DNA of 64,000 bases from Parasponia andersonii (GCA_002914805.1 JXTB01000376.1:299356-363355); one strand, 5' to 3'. Positions 44,696-58,330 are shown, numbered from the stretch's first letter. Translations and numbers: made by a program. Notes: generated by a model not told the origin, from the sequence alone.

Positions 44696-47600
44696 CGATG
44701 GCGTTTCTTCATCGCCAACGCCGCAACCGCCACCGCCTTCCTCGTCGTCGTCGTCGTCATCCAACGGCTGGATCGACACCGTCCTCGCATCCAACGATCC
44801 GGGTTTAGCCGACAGGGTTTTTTCTCTCCTTGCCCCCGGTGGCGTCCTCCTCAGCTCAATCTCCGCTGTTGATCATCTCTCGCTTGTCAAGTATGTATTT
44901 CCGAACGAGCGGTTGCCGGAGTGGGCCCGATTCATGCTATCGTCGGATAAGGATTGCCGGGTCTTATCTGATCTTTGCCCAATTTTCAAAGGTAAAATTA
45001 AGGAAGATTCAATTAAGGGTTCTGTGTATCAAGTTCAGCTTAATGTGTTTGAATACTATATGTTTTGGTTCGCTTATTACCCTGTTTGTCGAGGAAACAA
45101 TGAGAATTCGGATACTATTGCTACAAAGAGAAATAGAAGGTTCAAATTGGAGAATTGGGTTTCTTCCATTTCCGGGTTTTCGAGTACTAGACGTGATTCA
45201 GAGAATAGGATTGGGTGCAATCTGTATGTTAGGCTTCTTTATGCGTATCTTCGTGCATTTGTGCCCGTGAGTGGTTTAAGTTCCCACCAACCTTATCAGA
45301 GTTCGCTTCTTCATTACTCGTTGAGTTATGACGGTTTGGTTATGATGCAAGCTGAGTTCCTTGTCAATGTATTTATACATTTCTGGCTGGTTGACAATGA
45401 TTTCTCGCCATTACCTGTTGATATATGCAAGTCGTTTGTGGTGAACTTCCCATTCCGGTCAGTTTTGCGTGAGATTCCGCCGACTGCTGGGCTGGGGGAG
45501 GTGGTGAAACTGATTGTGAAGTACTTGAATTTGAGTTCAGCAATGCAGGCAGACGGGAATGAGAGTGTCGAACACTGTGGGAGCCCAAGGTGGACTTCAG
45601 GTTCATTTGACGGTTCTAGGTCGAGGAATGTGACGGTGGCCTCGTCATTTGTTCGTTCTGTTGGGTCTTGGAATTTGTCAATACAGAGGCCACTCTATAG
45701 GTATATATTGAGAACATTATTATTTTGCCCTATAGGAACTTCGATCAAAAATCCATCTGAGGTGTTTTCAGTTTGGATTACTTATATAGAACCTTGGAAG
45801 ATCAGTTTGGATGACTTTTTGGATATTGATGCCATTGTTGATGGATCAGCTAAGACTTTGAAGGAGGACTCGCAGTCCCAAGCTTGTGGTTATTCACCTA
45901 GCTGGCAGGGCTATGTTTTATCCAACTATTTATACTATAGTTCCTTGGTTATGCATTTTATTGGGTTTGCACACAAGTTTCTTCATGCTGATGCGGAAAT
46001 AATAGTCCAGATGGTCTTGAAGGTTTGCTTTTTTACATTGCTTTTCTTTATAAAGTCAATTTCTATGCCAATAATTTGTTACTTCTTTCAGTAGTATAAA
46101 TTCCCGAATCTATTGAAGTGCATGAATATACATACAATGAAAAATCACACCTTAGCCCAGTTCATCAGTATCCAGCCATGAATTTAGATTCAGGGGTTTC
46201 GTACATTAGGATTGTTCATAATAAGAACTCAGTGACGAGAACAACCTAAAAAGTCTCTCTTGAATGTTGACTGCAGTCCCCCCCCCCCCCTCTTTTTTTA
46301 AGTAAGAAAAATCAGAGTGAGGAGCTTAAGGACTTTGACCAAATGAGTGGAGTGAATTCGTTGTCGCTTTTTACACAGGGTAAGAATATACCAGTGTTGC
46401 ATAGGACAAGTTTTGACTTAGATACAATATATTTATATATTCGCTGAGCATAACTTGCTTGGCGTCTGTTATTCTCTCGCATTGAATGTTGCTATGTAAA
46501 ACATAATAATAGGAGATTAAGTATGTGGTTGACCGACTATATCTATCTTATCTATTCAACATTAAAATTGATACGTTAAGAATTCAATTTTACTATTCGC
46601 TTTGCTCTCTGATCTTCTGTACTAATTCTTTTAGAGCATGAGATATAACAAATCTGATCACTCAATAAACTGGTAGTTTGTAAAAAATTTGAGGGAAGCG
46701 GCAGAGTAGGGACTACATATTGCAAACTTTTACTTATCAGAAGATGGGGTTTTGGATTTAAGTGGTTAACTATTATGCACATGGTTGAAATCAGTTACTT
46801 TACACTTAGAAATTGGGGGTGCATTTTGGTATCAGCTTGTGTAAGTTTGGCTTCTTTGTTATGGTTAAAACTTAGACTAGATTTGGATTGTATGCTCAAG
46901 GTTTGCGGGCTTCTGGCTGCTGTATCTGAGCTTTTCAGCCTACAGCACTGAGATCATGAATTGGCGCGCACAATGTTGTAAAGGAAACATGTTTTTGATT
47001 TCATACATTATGGCTATGGTGCACCTTTAGCAAGAATTGAATTTTTTAGTTTCTATTAAAACTGTCTCTATTTATTTGAGAATTCCGGGTGAGTAGTTGC
47101 TGAAGTCTTTTATTATATTTGTTGATAGAAAACTATAAATACCAATATTACTGGGTAATGTTACCTCTTCCAGGTGTAGTTATTAGGAAATTAAAAGTAT
47201 TATTTTGTTTTGATGTACTCATTAGCCAGTGTTTTCAAAATTCTTGTGCTATGATAATAGGGTGCTTCAAGCATTGGCTGTAATGGTTTTCTTTGAGTAT
47301 CTTTTTCTTCTGAACTTCTGTTTCTCTTTGTTTTCTTTACAGGTTGTAAGTATGTTGACATCGTCCAAAGAGTTGCTTGACCTTATAAAGATGGTAGATT
47401 CTGTTTTCCATTCCAAACAAGCTCGTTCGGGGAAACCAATGCTTAACAGCTTGCATAGATTTGTACCTTCAATTCGTGAACAGTTGAAGGTACATTGAAC
47501 TCTCCCTCCTTTATTTTTAGTGAATTCATGTAGCTCTTTAAAAGCCTACAGATGGTCACTTAAAAGTATTTTTTTTTTTTTTCTGAAAAATATTGTCAAA

Positions 47601-48662
47601 TCAAATTAAATATAATCCAAATCTCTGCTGTTTTTTATTTTGGTGTCAGATGTTTCCTGTGATGGCATTTCTTTCTTTCTTTCTGTAAATTGATACCACT
47701 GTCCCTCATAGGTGTGTTCTATCATATAAGAGGCAAAGGAAATCGAATTTGCAGCTACTGATTATCACAAATTAATTATTTGATTATATACATTAGGACT
47801 GGGAGGATGGATTATCTGAGACTGATGCTGATGGATCTTTCTTGCATGAGAATTGGAACAAAGATTTACGTCTCCTTAGTGATGGAGAAGATGGTGGCCA
47901 GCAACTACTTCAGGTTTTTATGATCACTATTGCCCTATGCCCTCTTTCCCCCTTAAAATCATCTATTGAAATTCATGTTTACTACAGTATACAGTATATT
48001 CAGTATACATTATTAGATCTCAACAAATGTTCATGATTTTGTTATTACAGTTGTTCGTACTGCGAGCAGAAGCTGAGCTGCAAGCCATTTCTGGTGACAA
48101 TCTTGCTCAGAACCTCATGTACATAGATTCACTGAAAGCACAGGTGGGCTGCTTGTTTGGTAACCACACAGTAAAGCCATTGTTGTTTTCTCCTGAACCA
48201 AAACAGCATCAGCAGGCCCGTGATGACATATTCAAGCCCAGGAGAGTTGGAATTCATACATTGGCCGATGTCAAATACAAGGGTGACTGGATGAAGCGCC
48301 CCATCTCAGATGATGAGGTTGCATGGCTTGCAAAGCTCTTCGTCTGGTTGTCAGATTGGCTGAATGAAAATCTTGGAATAAATCAGCCAGAGAATGGCCA
48401 GGTAGGCTCCCCTTCGTGGTCTTATGTGGAGGTGTCAAGTAATGAGGTTGACGATGTATCCACGGAGTCAATGAAGGCAGTTTTATGTGCAATTGGTTCT
48501 TGGTTTCTTATGCTGGGTATGACAGTGGTAAGGCTAATGAGAAAACATGGTCTGAGGGTGAACCTTAGGATCTTAGCATCCAAGAAGTTAGTAATGTTTT
48601 TGTTTTTGTATGCTGTATTTAGTATACTGAGGAAAGCTTTTGGAGTTCTTCATAGGGTGTAG
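44493..48662 (+). CDS. SMPD4-like protein (neutral sphingomyelinase 3 family)
   Basis: Four exons joined in phase 0: 44,493-46,022, 47,343-47,489, 47,797-47,913 and 48,051-48,662, all with GT-AG introns. They encode 801 residues. Human SMPD4 is of similar size (about 830-870). Recognisable blocks are LNVFEYYMFWFAYYPV (about residues 183-198), SIQRPLYRYILRTLLFCP, then VWITYIEPWK, then a YSSLVMHFIGFAHKF block. The C-terminal part has two hydrophobic segments (about 741-759 and 778-795). SMPD4 is a membrane protein of the ER and nuclear envelope, reported to hydrolyse sphingomyelin. Plants have little sphingomyelin, so the plant substrate is open. Residues about 77-91 are a Pro/Ser low-complexity run. 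The start fits a good ATG context. No frame breaks are seen; it looks intact. It converges with the GT47 gene. Confidence 0.75.
46277..46289. repeat. Poly-C tract in intron 1 of the SMPD4-like gene
   Basis: About 14 consecutive C followed by T-rich DNA. Such runs are prone to length errors in sequencing. Confidence 0.8.
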
Positions 48663-49192
48663 ATCAGACCTAGAACAAGAATTTCTAAATGAAAAAATGA
48701 AGGAAAAAAAAAAAAAAAGAAGAAACAGACGGGAAAGGAAAGGGAAGTTTATAGGAATACGGGGAAAACTCTATTTCCTCGGAAAAGTTTGATGATGGAG
48801 TTTTGTTGCCAACCTGTAAGTAACTGTGATATGTGCAGCATGAAAAATGTACAAGTTTTTTGGGTTTTCAATGCTTGGTGTTGGTGAATCTGTTTCTTCC
48901 TGACACTGTTATCCCTATTAGCGGTTTATATGGACAACGATGAGGTATTCAAGGATTTCGTTGTAAACTGCATTTTAACTGCCAAGGAAGAGTAATAGGA
49001 AAAAAATCCTTTACAACAAGAGAGTTGGTTCAATCTGGAACCTGCTTTAGCTACAAAGACAGAAAAGTCATACAACTACATTATTCAAAATTCTACATAC
49101 AAAAGAAACACTACAGCACCATTTCCAAGTTAGTCTTAAATATCAGCAATGACACATCCAGTATTTGCCTCTGGAACAGTAATTAAGCCCAC
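48663..49192. other. 3' flank of the SMPD4-like gene
   Basis: It probably contains the 3' untranslated region. It has an A15 run near 48,704 and no canonical AATAAA at a suitable distance. No further gene is seen. Confidence 0.4.
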
Positions 49193-49339
49193 CTACCTTG
49201 CTATTAGTATTCTTCTCCCTCGGAAGCGACCATCTTTCAGGACTGTTGAAACCAGCTCATTGAACAAATTCTTTTTAATACTATACTCAAGGAGGTCTGC
49301 AGTTCGGTTGAGCTGCTTGAGCACCTTCTCAGCTCGATG
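49193..49339 (-). pseudogene. Unassigned exon-like stretch (orphan exon)
   Basis: The minus strand has a 48-codon open frame, with protein-like composition, starting after a possible acceptor (ACAATCAG) at 49,340. It reads HRAEKVLKQLNRTADLLEYS, continues with KKNLFNELVSTVLKDGRF and ends RILIAR-stop. The stop overlaps a possible donor (GCAAG-GTAGGT), so it could be a last or an internal exon. I do not recognise the family. No neighbouring exon was found in the 2 kb upstream, so a gene remnant or transposed fragment is more likely than a working gene. Confidence 0.35.
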
Positions 49340-51615
49340 CTGATTGTAGGAGTGATGGTTTGGTCAATTTCAAAGCCAAAATTGTGAAATAAAAGCCATA
49401 TATCTAACATCTTATTTGGGCGGTTTAGTTGGTATGGAAAAGACAACCGAACCAAATCATATTTCATCAGTCCTTAAATTCCCAATGATAAAAAGGAATA
49501 CCTATAATTTAAAAATAATATCTAAATTTTCTCCTAAGATAATCAGATTGAAGCAGAATAGTAGGTTAGGACTTAGGAGTGAGTTTCAGCGCTTTGGGCA
49601 TTCTGTTTTGGTAGTAGCTGTTACTCTTGTAAGTTTGGTTGACTTTCATAACTAGTCGAGTTGAATTTTAACACATGCATGGTTGAGGTTAAAACCTGTG
49701 CAATATGTCTTTTAATCGGCTGCTAAATCACCAAAAACTGTCATTTTTTGTTTGTTTCATGCAAATAATAATTGATTTTTTTTGTTCTAAGTAGTATTAG
49801 CATTGGTATGTGTTGATAATTTACGAAATCAAGAACTTCTGTCACTGTTAACACTGATTTTTGTCCTTGATCGTTCAGATCAGGCCATCGTTCTGAGGCG
49901 AGTTATTAACTATAGTCTCAACTTTTCAATCAAAGGCTTCATAAGTTCCCAACTCCTTTCACCAAAATGTGACAAGCTTTTGACTGTCCATTTTTCAATT
50001 AAGACATAGTCATTTACCTTGTGTGATTGAAAATTGTCACATTAAGCGGTAAACAAACAATAATAAATCAGTAGAATTACCTACAATCACATCTATTATT
50101 TGTAGGTATAGCCTATAAGACAGCAATACGTGTACTGTACGTGGTATATATGTGTGTAATATATATCCGGCTAAAAGCCTAAAACCAACTTCATTTTGAA
50201 AAATTTTACTCCGACAACGCCATTTGCCATTGCATGATCTAGAAGCCAATAGATATGCGAAGACCAAACAACCCTACAACAGCTATTGGTTTGGCAGGAC
50301 CACAAAAAAGTTCTCATAGTTAATTAATTTACATGTGAGCACTGGCTAATCATATAATTATTTTTTTAAAGGAAAAATGAGAATTCTTTATTAGTAAATC
50401 GTTTGGTATAAGGCGAGCAACACAACTTAGAATTTTCCCAACCCAGTACACCAAAGAATATCAGGATTGACAAGCACATGGGCAACTCGTTACTAGATCT
50501 AGTCAGAAAGTTGCTAATCGTATAATTATTGAACAATACAACTTAAAAGATTATGTATCATTTCAGATGTAGAGGACATTAAAAAATTTGACAAAATATA
50601 CCAAGCACCTGCCCATCCATGTCAAATGTGACTTGTCTTGGGGTCTCAATCACATTGACGCATGGAGTGGTACATTATTTACATGTAGCAACAATGAGAG
50701 AATTCTTTCCCAAGCAATTCCAAAGGCTTTGACTGATTTCAAGCTCCTAAAAGAGATGCATGGGATTAGAAAAAGATACTTATTTCTAATGTTAAACAAC
50801 ATAAAATCCAAGAGATAAGACACACACTCTATAAATAGATAACCCAAATAAGTTGGAGAACATGGTCAGTTCCCTTGCATCGCCACTATTCTTAATGAAT
50901 CACATATTTGTACATTAATTGAGACCCACAAATAATGATATAATGACTTCCTCAAATGAGTAATGACACTTACAAGGGGTGAGCAATTTTATAGACAAAA
51001 CATATACAATCATATAGGCAAGTACTATATGCTACAGCCAACAGTCTTGTCCAATAATCCAGCTTGCGGGTCACATCAAGGTACCATATTATGTTTAGTT
51101 CCAGTAATACCAATTACCAAACTTAGCTAGATATGTATTCCTTGAAGTTTTGGTCAAGTTAAGGTAGAATCTCTCTTAGCTAAGATGTATGGTCGCATAA
51201 ACAGAACTAAGACTTTTTTTTTTTTAGTCACAGGAGAAACACGAAGTTTTACTACTTGGTAAGTAGACACATAAGTGGAAATATATCATAGGTCTTGCAA
51301 TGGAATATCATTTGTATAATCAGTAACTTGAGCTATGAACTGTAATACCTGCTATAAGACTTCTCAAACCTGAGACACCAAATGTTCTTCCCATCAAATT
51401 CTTATCCATCTATCGAGTTAAGGAACTTGGGTTAGTAAATATGAAACCAGGCTGAAGGGAACAAATGTTGCTGAATTCCTTTATTTGGTTTAAGTACATC
51501 ATGAACTCCTCAATCTGGTGCTGCGCAGGAAGAAAGTGTCATAAAGCCTTTGATCAATATTTGATGTTAGTAGAAATCCTTGGGAATGTGGCCATGTATA
51601 TAAGCTGACAATCCA
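49340..51615. other. Spacer and 3' flank of the GT47 gene
   Basis: No supported gene. The right-hand few hundred bases are likely the 3' untranslated region of the minus-strand GT47 gene. A T10 run lies near 51,216. Confidence 0.45.
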
Positions 51616-54600
51616 CTATGACTGTCGGATTGGAATCTGGTTTAACCTGTTAAACCAGATAGAATGCAGAATCATGTGGAACAAATCGTATCTTACTGGT
51701 CTTGGGTTCCAAAGAAAATGCTTTTGCACCATCTTCACATTAATTTGCATGGTAAGATATCTTTTTAATGGAATAGCCAATAAGATCTCCTTTAATTTTG
51801 GAATATCCTTCTCAGCCACAACCACTGAAAAGGCATTCCAATCTAGTACCTCACTGAGAGGATGGGCAAAGTGGTCGGCAATAATCACTGGGACACATTC
51901 ATAATATATGGCCTCAATGATTCTAGGGCTGTTGACCTCATACCCCATTGGGCATATACAATATTTACTTGATTTCATGTGTTGAATATAAGACATCTTT
52001 CGGGCTACTCTGACAGGTAAAGGCCCATAAATTCTCATGTCATCATCTTTGTCACCCCAGTGCTTGAGTAGCGTTGGACGGACCCTGCCGTGCATGTTAC
52101 CAGCGAAGAAGGCAAGGATAGGGCGTTGGGACACTCTCTTCCCACCAACATTTCTAAGAGGCCTCCTGGGAGTCCTTATGGTAGTTTCTGGTAGCGAAAC
52201 ATCCTTTCCATGAACAAAGACTCCCTCTGAAAGATCAGCATTGCATAGAGCTTTAATGGTGTTTTTACTCAGTTCCTTGTGCTCATTTACTGTGTAAGGG
52301 CCCTGTAAAAGGATAAATTAGTACAGATTAAAGTAATGCACTAACGTAATGGGAAAATCTCATTGATCTTTTCTTCTTAGTTAAGAGATGCTTATATCAT
52401 TATATGCCACAAGAACACTGAATGTAAATCTACTTTCAGAAGAAAACGCAAATTCTAGAAACAGATTTAATCAGAATCATTTACACTTGTGATAAAACTT
52501 CTAACTCTACTAGGTAACTTGAACCCAGGTCTAGGAAGCAACTACAAAGTCACATTCTTAAGACAAAGGGTTGTAAGGCACGTAGGCAGCTAAGTCATGA
52601 AATTGATGTTACATTATTAAGCAATCAGCAGTGTTCTTCCAACATGAACCTTACTAGATTTTCTAAGCAAGAATATTTAACACGGGAGTCAAGAAAAGCA
52701 GATAATTTCAATTAGAGAAAAATATAACGATAGACATTTACAATAAAGCTAAAAGACTTTGTTTTTGGCCTTTTATATTGCTGAAAAGGCAAATTTAGTT
52801 ACCATCACACTCTTTTAAACATAGTAACATAAAGGCTATCAGGTATGTGATACAGGTTTCAATCATTATGTCACATGCTCCTACATAACTGATAGGTGGA
52901 TTATCACAGGTTTGAAAAAGTAAATGTGTTATATTTGCTCTGCTGTGTAAAAGCAACCATACAGTGTAATTGCAAGTGCTTTACAAAGTACAGGACAAAA
53001 AATTAAAATGAATGCCAACTAGTGGAAACTAAAAACAATTTGATCTTCTTGCATGCAAACATCTGAGGATTAGACATGAGGAATTAAACCTGCATAACAG
53101 ATATACAACTACTGATACTAACAGAATCAGACAGGCGATTCATGGATAGAGAAAGGAAGAGGCGATCATACCCAGTCATGGCAAGCAACAAGGAAGTGAT
53201 CTGACCCATGTGAACGATTCCAGAAAGGATATTTTGCAGCAATCTTTTTCACATAGTTCCTCAGATATATTGATAATGGTTTCAAATTATGGGATTCAGG
53301 TACATAAAGAGCCATTTCCAGTTGGCGTGCACTGTATGGAAGATAAAATAAGTGAGCTTTCTCTGGGTCCTTTGTGACGAACTGCTTGTTTTCCTCCATT
53401 AACTTCATAAACCAACCTTCAGAAGCATAAATTCCACGGAGATGTGGATGGTGAAAAATGGGCCTCGTTCCATCAGGATAAATATAAACTTTAAGTATCA
53501 TCTCCATCAATTCATAGCTCCTAAAATTAGGAAAGATATAACTTTTTAGTACCACAGAGAATGCTTCTGCTTAGAAATGGCGAAAATATCCCGTAGTATA
53601 TGAACTCTTTGTTGTTAAAAAAGTTCATTCCACTAAGATTTATGTTTTTGTAATTTTAATACAACAAATGCAAATTGGTTCTTCTGTACTCTCTGTCTCT
53701 CTCCACCAGCAGATAGATCAAACCAAAAGAAGTAAACTCCATGGAATGGAACCCCACTCCTTGTAATGAAGAACTAGTGTTCCAGGACTATCTTTCTTAT
53801 TGCAAAAATTACTGTTCATACAGCTATATTCATCTAGAGATCCCTTGCTTGCATAGGAGAGTAACACAACATAGATTTATTGTGATGATTTCTACCCTTC
53901 TTTAAGGACTAATTAGTTTTAAGCTTATATCTAAAGCAGTTAACCAACTTTAAGTTTTAAGGGTAAATGCTTCACTTGAGCCTTTAAGTAAGAAGGCCAT
54001 TATGTAACAAACCCTCTCTCTTTCCAGGGCCACCATTCCCAACCAAAGGAAGGAATGAGATAAGGGCCTCTGCCATTCTAACAATATACACAGTTTCACG
54101 TTGCCAAATTTATCTGTGAGGAAATAAATAATATATAATCTAGTTTGAGGGAGAAATACGTTCCTTGTACATATATCGGGATAAGTTAAATACCTTTTGA
54201 AAAGGGAAACATTTCTAAATAAAGGGGCATATAGTTCAGCATCGTCAGTAACAAAGGGTACATGCTCAATCTCCTTCCTTGCATACTCAAGTGCCTCATT
54301 AGGTGTCAAGGACTGAATGAATATCTGACAGATATACATGTTAAATATCAATGAGTCTATTGAAACAGCTTCCTTTATCATATTTTTAACAACAAAAAAG
54401 TTCAGAATTCATGATTTATACCTGGAAACGATGAGGTACAGGGGGAGGAGGGGAAGTTTTGTCATTTGACTTGATGTCTACTTTAATACTTTTCCTTCTC
54501 CTTCTTGGCACAGATTTTCTAGTCTGAGGAACTGTGAATCTCTCTGGCTCAACTGGCTTGGATACATTTAACTCAACAGGAGAATTCAGCAAAACGCTAG

Positions 54601-56233
54601 GGACAGCTTCTAAAAGTTGAAACTGTTGGACCATTGATTCATTGACTCTCTCACTGATCAACTCTATGGCTCCATTGATGGGTTCATCTAACGAAATGGT
54701 TACAGGTGGAGAAGGAAACCACATGTTGAGTGGATAAGGAAGTGTAAACATTTGGAGCATGACACCAGCTATGGTCATTATGGCCCCAGCAAAGAAAAGT
54801 TTTCTCCAATCAATTCTATACAAAGCACAATTCCGATAAAGTTCTTTCATCAGGGCAGAAGAAGGGCCCCGTGTTACCATTTTTATCTCATTGTGGAAGA
54901 AGATGCTTCTTAAGCAAAGCTATAAAGGAATGCCAAAAGGACTAATTCAGATGGACTTCTGTATAATTCCTAACTTTGAATCAGTTGGTTGCATACCAAG
55001 ATCAACACAAATTCATTAAAAACAATAGAAATAAATTAGGAACAAATTCCAGAAACAAGACACGTTCAATGATGAATCAAATCGATTCGAACGAGACACA
55101 CACTTCGAGCTTCTTTAATTGTCGAAGACGATATAATCTTATTTTTTTTATATATCAATTTCATTCGGATAGGGCTACTATAGATCCAACTTGAAAAAGG
55201 TTTTTTGTAGTGCTCCTCGGCTTCTCTTTAATAATGGTCAAGCAAAACTATGTGTGTCTATGTTGTTCAGTATTCATCACCATTTTCGCTCTACCATATA
55301 TGATAAAAACAAGAAATTGCCCTTCAAAAACCATCAATATGATTCATTTCTAGTTTCATGTTAAACGCTACAATATTTAATATTCTCCTTTGGAAAAACT
55401 CCATCCACAAACAAAAGTATATTAAGTTAAATATCCTATTAAATGTTAAGCTTCATTTTCCTTTTCCCCCAAAAAATTTTAATAAACAAATCACTTTCAT
55501 TTTTTTATTATTAAAAAAAAAAAAAAAAAGTAGTAGTAGTGTCATTTCCCAGTACTTGTGATTGCAAACAAACCCAACATGCTAAAATCAAGTTTCAAAG
55601 TCGAATACCAAGAAATTGGCAAAGTCAAATACACCATTACGTGACATATAAATACTCACATATATAATAAATCTATAGCAGAATATGCAGCTGGGCTTCT
55701 ACTTATCTTAATATAGCATAGTTATTAAGTGGTCCAACGGTATTAATTTCTCAAAATAAATGCACGAGATTGAAACCCCACTTGTAGAATGGAATTATGC
55801 TTTAACTAAAGTTCGAAAATAAAGTGAGTTTCTTTAAGTTTCTAAGTAAAAGGAGCTACATAAAATAGCTACAAGCCTACGAACTGGCCTATTTCGATCC
55901 ATAGATCCAACCAAAACTTCAACTCCAATTTTCAAATTGCACTAAATCCTCTTTCAAAAACTAAACCCCCTTGGTGAAATTTTAACATTTTTCTCAGTCT
56001 TTTCATCCTTATTTAGACACATTTGGATTTCAGAACCAGATATTTCGAAATAACATATCAATATTCACAAATATATTTAAATAAATTAATATGAACTGAA
56101 AAAAAAAAATGGAAACGAACTTTCCTTACCTGAATAATCGAGTAACAGAGTCCGAACGAGCTAGAATTGCAGGAGTTTTTGGACCGAAAAAAAAAAATAA
56201 AGGCTTAAGAGAGAAGAAGTTGAAGAACGCCAT
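51616..56233 (-). CDS. Exostosin-family (GT47) glycosyltransferase
   Basis: Minus-strand exons are 56,233-56,130, 54,908-54,422, 54,324-54,194, 53,520-53,172 and 52,302-51,616, joined in frame with GT-AG introns. They give 585 residues from the first ATG, or 541 if translation starts at the ATG at 54,880. From that second ATG, residues about 28-47 (LFFAGAIMTIAGVMLQMFTL) form a single signal anchor, giving a Golgi type II topology. A Pro/Arg/Lys-rich stem follows, then the exostosin domain: ELYAPLFRNVSLFKRSYEL, WNRSHGSDHFLVACHDW, RRPLRNVGGKRVSQRPI, SYIQHMKSSKYCICPMGYE, SPRIIEAIYYECVPVI and the C-terminal PRPVRYDLFHMILHSIW. Members build cell-wall polysaccharides; donor and acceptor cannot be told here. 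It belongs with the At5g03795-like group. The gene appears intact. The 1.2-kb first intron separates the first coding or leader exon from the rest. Confidence 0.88.
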
Positions 56234-57814
56234 GGATCTGAGTTTTTTTTTTTAATTTATTTATTTTTTTAACTCGAATATTAAAAAATATACAATAAAT
56301 TTAAATAAAATAATCAAAAGGAGAAAAGGAAAAGTGAAAAAGGGAAATGAGAAATGAGGATTGAGCTTGAGGAGGACAAAGCCTTTGAGTGGAGGGAAAC
56401 AGAGGAATATGGCGAGACAGACGGTAACGGTTCTGGTTCATAATATGTATTACTATTACAAGCCTTACCATAGACTTATAGTGCCCCCACTTTCCAATTA
56501 CAACCGAATCCTTTTGTTTTTTTCGTTTTATTTTAGATCAGATTAAATTAGCCTATACTTGGCATTTCCACGTCACTAATATGGTATTTGTCAACACGGT
56601 TGGGCCAAATTAATTGAAGATTTCTTGTAATTATTTCTTTGAAGTTTACGTAAATTTAGGTGAAAAAAAAAAACTGCGAACTTAATCAAATATTAAAATT
56701 GATTTGATCTTTTTTTTTTCTGAAAATTTTTTCATTTGATCTCTTGGAAAAAGGGCAGAAAAGAGTGAAATCCAATATATATAAATATTTATATAAACGA
56801 CTTGATATGCGTTTCAATTCTTCTTCCCTACATCATTATAGCCCCTCTTTTTCTTTTTTTTTTTTTTTAAATTAAGAATATTGAAAAAAAAATGGAAAAG
56901 AAGAAACGGGATAATCTCTTCTTCAATCATGTTTCTTAGTCAAATACATTTTCAGATTCATATAATCAAAATATCTCATAATAATTTCTTTTTAACTTCC
57001 AATAATTTTTGCGGAAAAGGAGTGACTCTTACCCGAATAATGAAAAGTTTCTTCTCCTCAAATGGCAACTCTATCTGATTTTACAGCTAATATGTTTTGG
57101 AAGCTAGCAAGGGCTCTTATGTTGCGGTCAGCAATTTATGGGAAAATTAGTGTAGTTAACTTTCCTAGTTTTGATTTCTTGTTAATATAGAGGATATGAT
57201 TGGCTTTGGTATAAGGAAGGTATATTACGCAACCAACAAAATTAAATATAATATATTTGAGTGATGTGGTAATATTAAGTAGCTAACATAGAACCATGTA
57301 AGCTGTTTAAAAAAAAAAATGAAAGAGGATTAATAGTTGTAATATTTTATATATTCTCGTGTCTCTTTATGTGTCGATTTTTCTAAAATATCTCACATGT
57401 AAATAGGATTAGAAAGTTTGTTGAAGTTTCAATCAGTGAGTCAAAAGACTAAAATATCTAAAATTTTAATAATATTATGAAATATAGTTGAAATTGAGTT
57501 TACGTGTTAAGTAATGATACGAAATAGATTTTTTTTTTTTTTTTTAAAGTACAACTAACACCATCCGAAGGAGAAAAGGAGAAGCATAGAGGATTGGATG
57601 AGACAGAAGCAACGATCACTCTATCCTTAATATTTCACAAAAGGGACCAGGAGACTTAGTTACCATCATATTTTGTTTGCGCCTATAAGGTTAGGGAATG
57701 TTAGTAGTTGGTAGTTAGAGTGTTATGAAATTAAATTGGCAGAAACTTTTGGCACGAAAACAGCAGAGAGTTATACTCTTATCTTATGCATTAAAAGACA
57801 CCATGAATTAAATA
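56234..57814. other. 5' flank of the GT47 gene and spacer
   Basis: It contains the presumed GT47 promoter on the minus strand. T/A-rich runs are common; no clear TATA box could be chosen. Small open frames here are not supported. Confidence 0.4.
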
Positions 57815-58330
57815 AAGGATGAATGACACCGGTCATTCTTAAATTATGAGAAAAAACTCATTTTGATCCTTAAATTTTAAATTACGTTATGTTGGTTTTT
57901 AAATTTTTTAAAAAGTTTTATTTTAGTCCTTTGTATAGTTTGTTTTATTTTTAACAGAATGAGCACATAAGATATCTTTATTTTTTGTTGTACTGATTTC
58001 ATATCCAAAAAAAAATCGTCCAACACTATAAAGAGATTAAAATATGAATTAAAGTATTTTAAAATATAATTGATTGAATAAAAATTAGTTGTATATTAGA
58101 CAGTGATTGCGATATAGAATTGTCCAAGATGTGATATTCTGTTAAAATTAGTAATAATTGCAAGTTGCAACTCATATGTTCATTTTGGTAAGAATCAAAT
58201 AAAATATATAGCAAAAGGAACTAAAATGAAATATTTTTTATAATTTAAGGACCAATAAGACACAATTTAAAATTTGAGGATCAAAGTGAGACTTTCCTTG
58301 TAGTTCATAAATTAATAGTCATTTATCCTT
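57815..58330. mobile_element. Foldback/MITE-type element with arms of about 140 bp
   Basis: The left end AAGGATGAATGAC pairs with the right end GTCATTTATCCTT. Inside, ACTCATTTTGATCCTTAAAT pairs with TTGAGGATCAAAGTGAG, and TTTATTTTAGTCCTTTGTAT with CAAAAGGAACTAAAATGAAA. There is no coding. It lies between the divergent GT47 and AIM24-like genes and could add a hairpin to any transcript crossing it. Confidence 0.65.

Noticed and set aside
44423-44794. 123-codon minus-strand frame opposite the SMPD4-like start
   Set aside because: It is the shadow of the Ser/Pro-rich, GC-rich first exon; no independent promoter or homology is seen.
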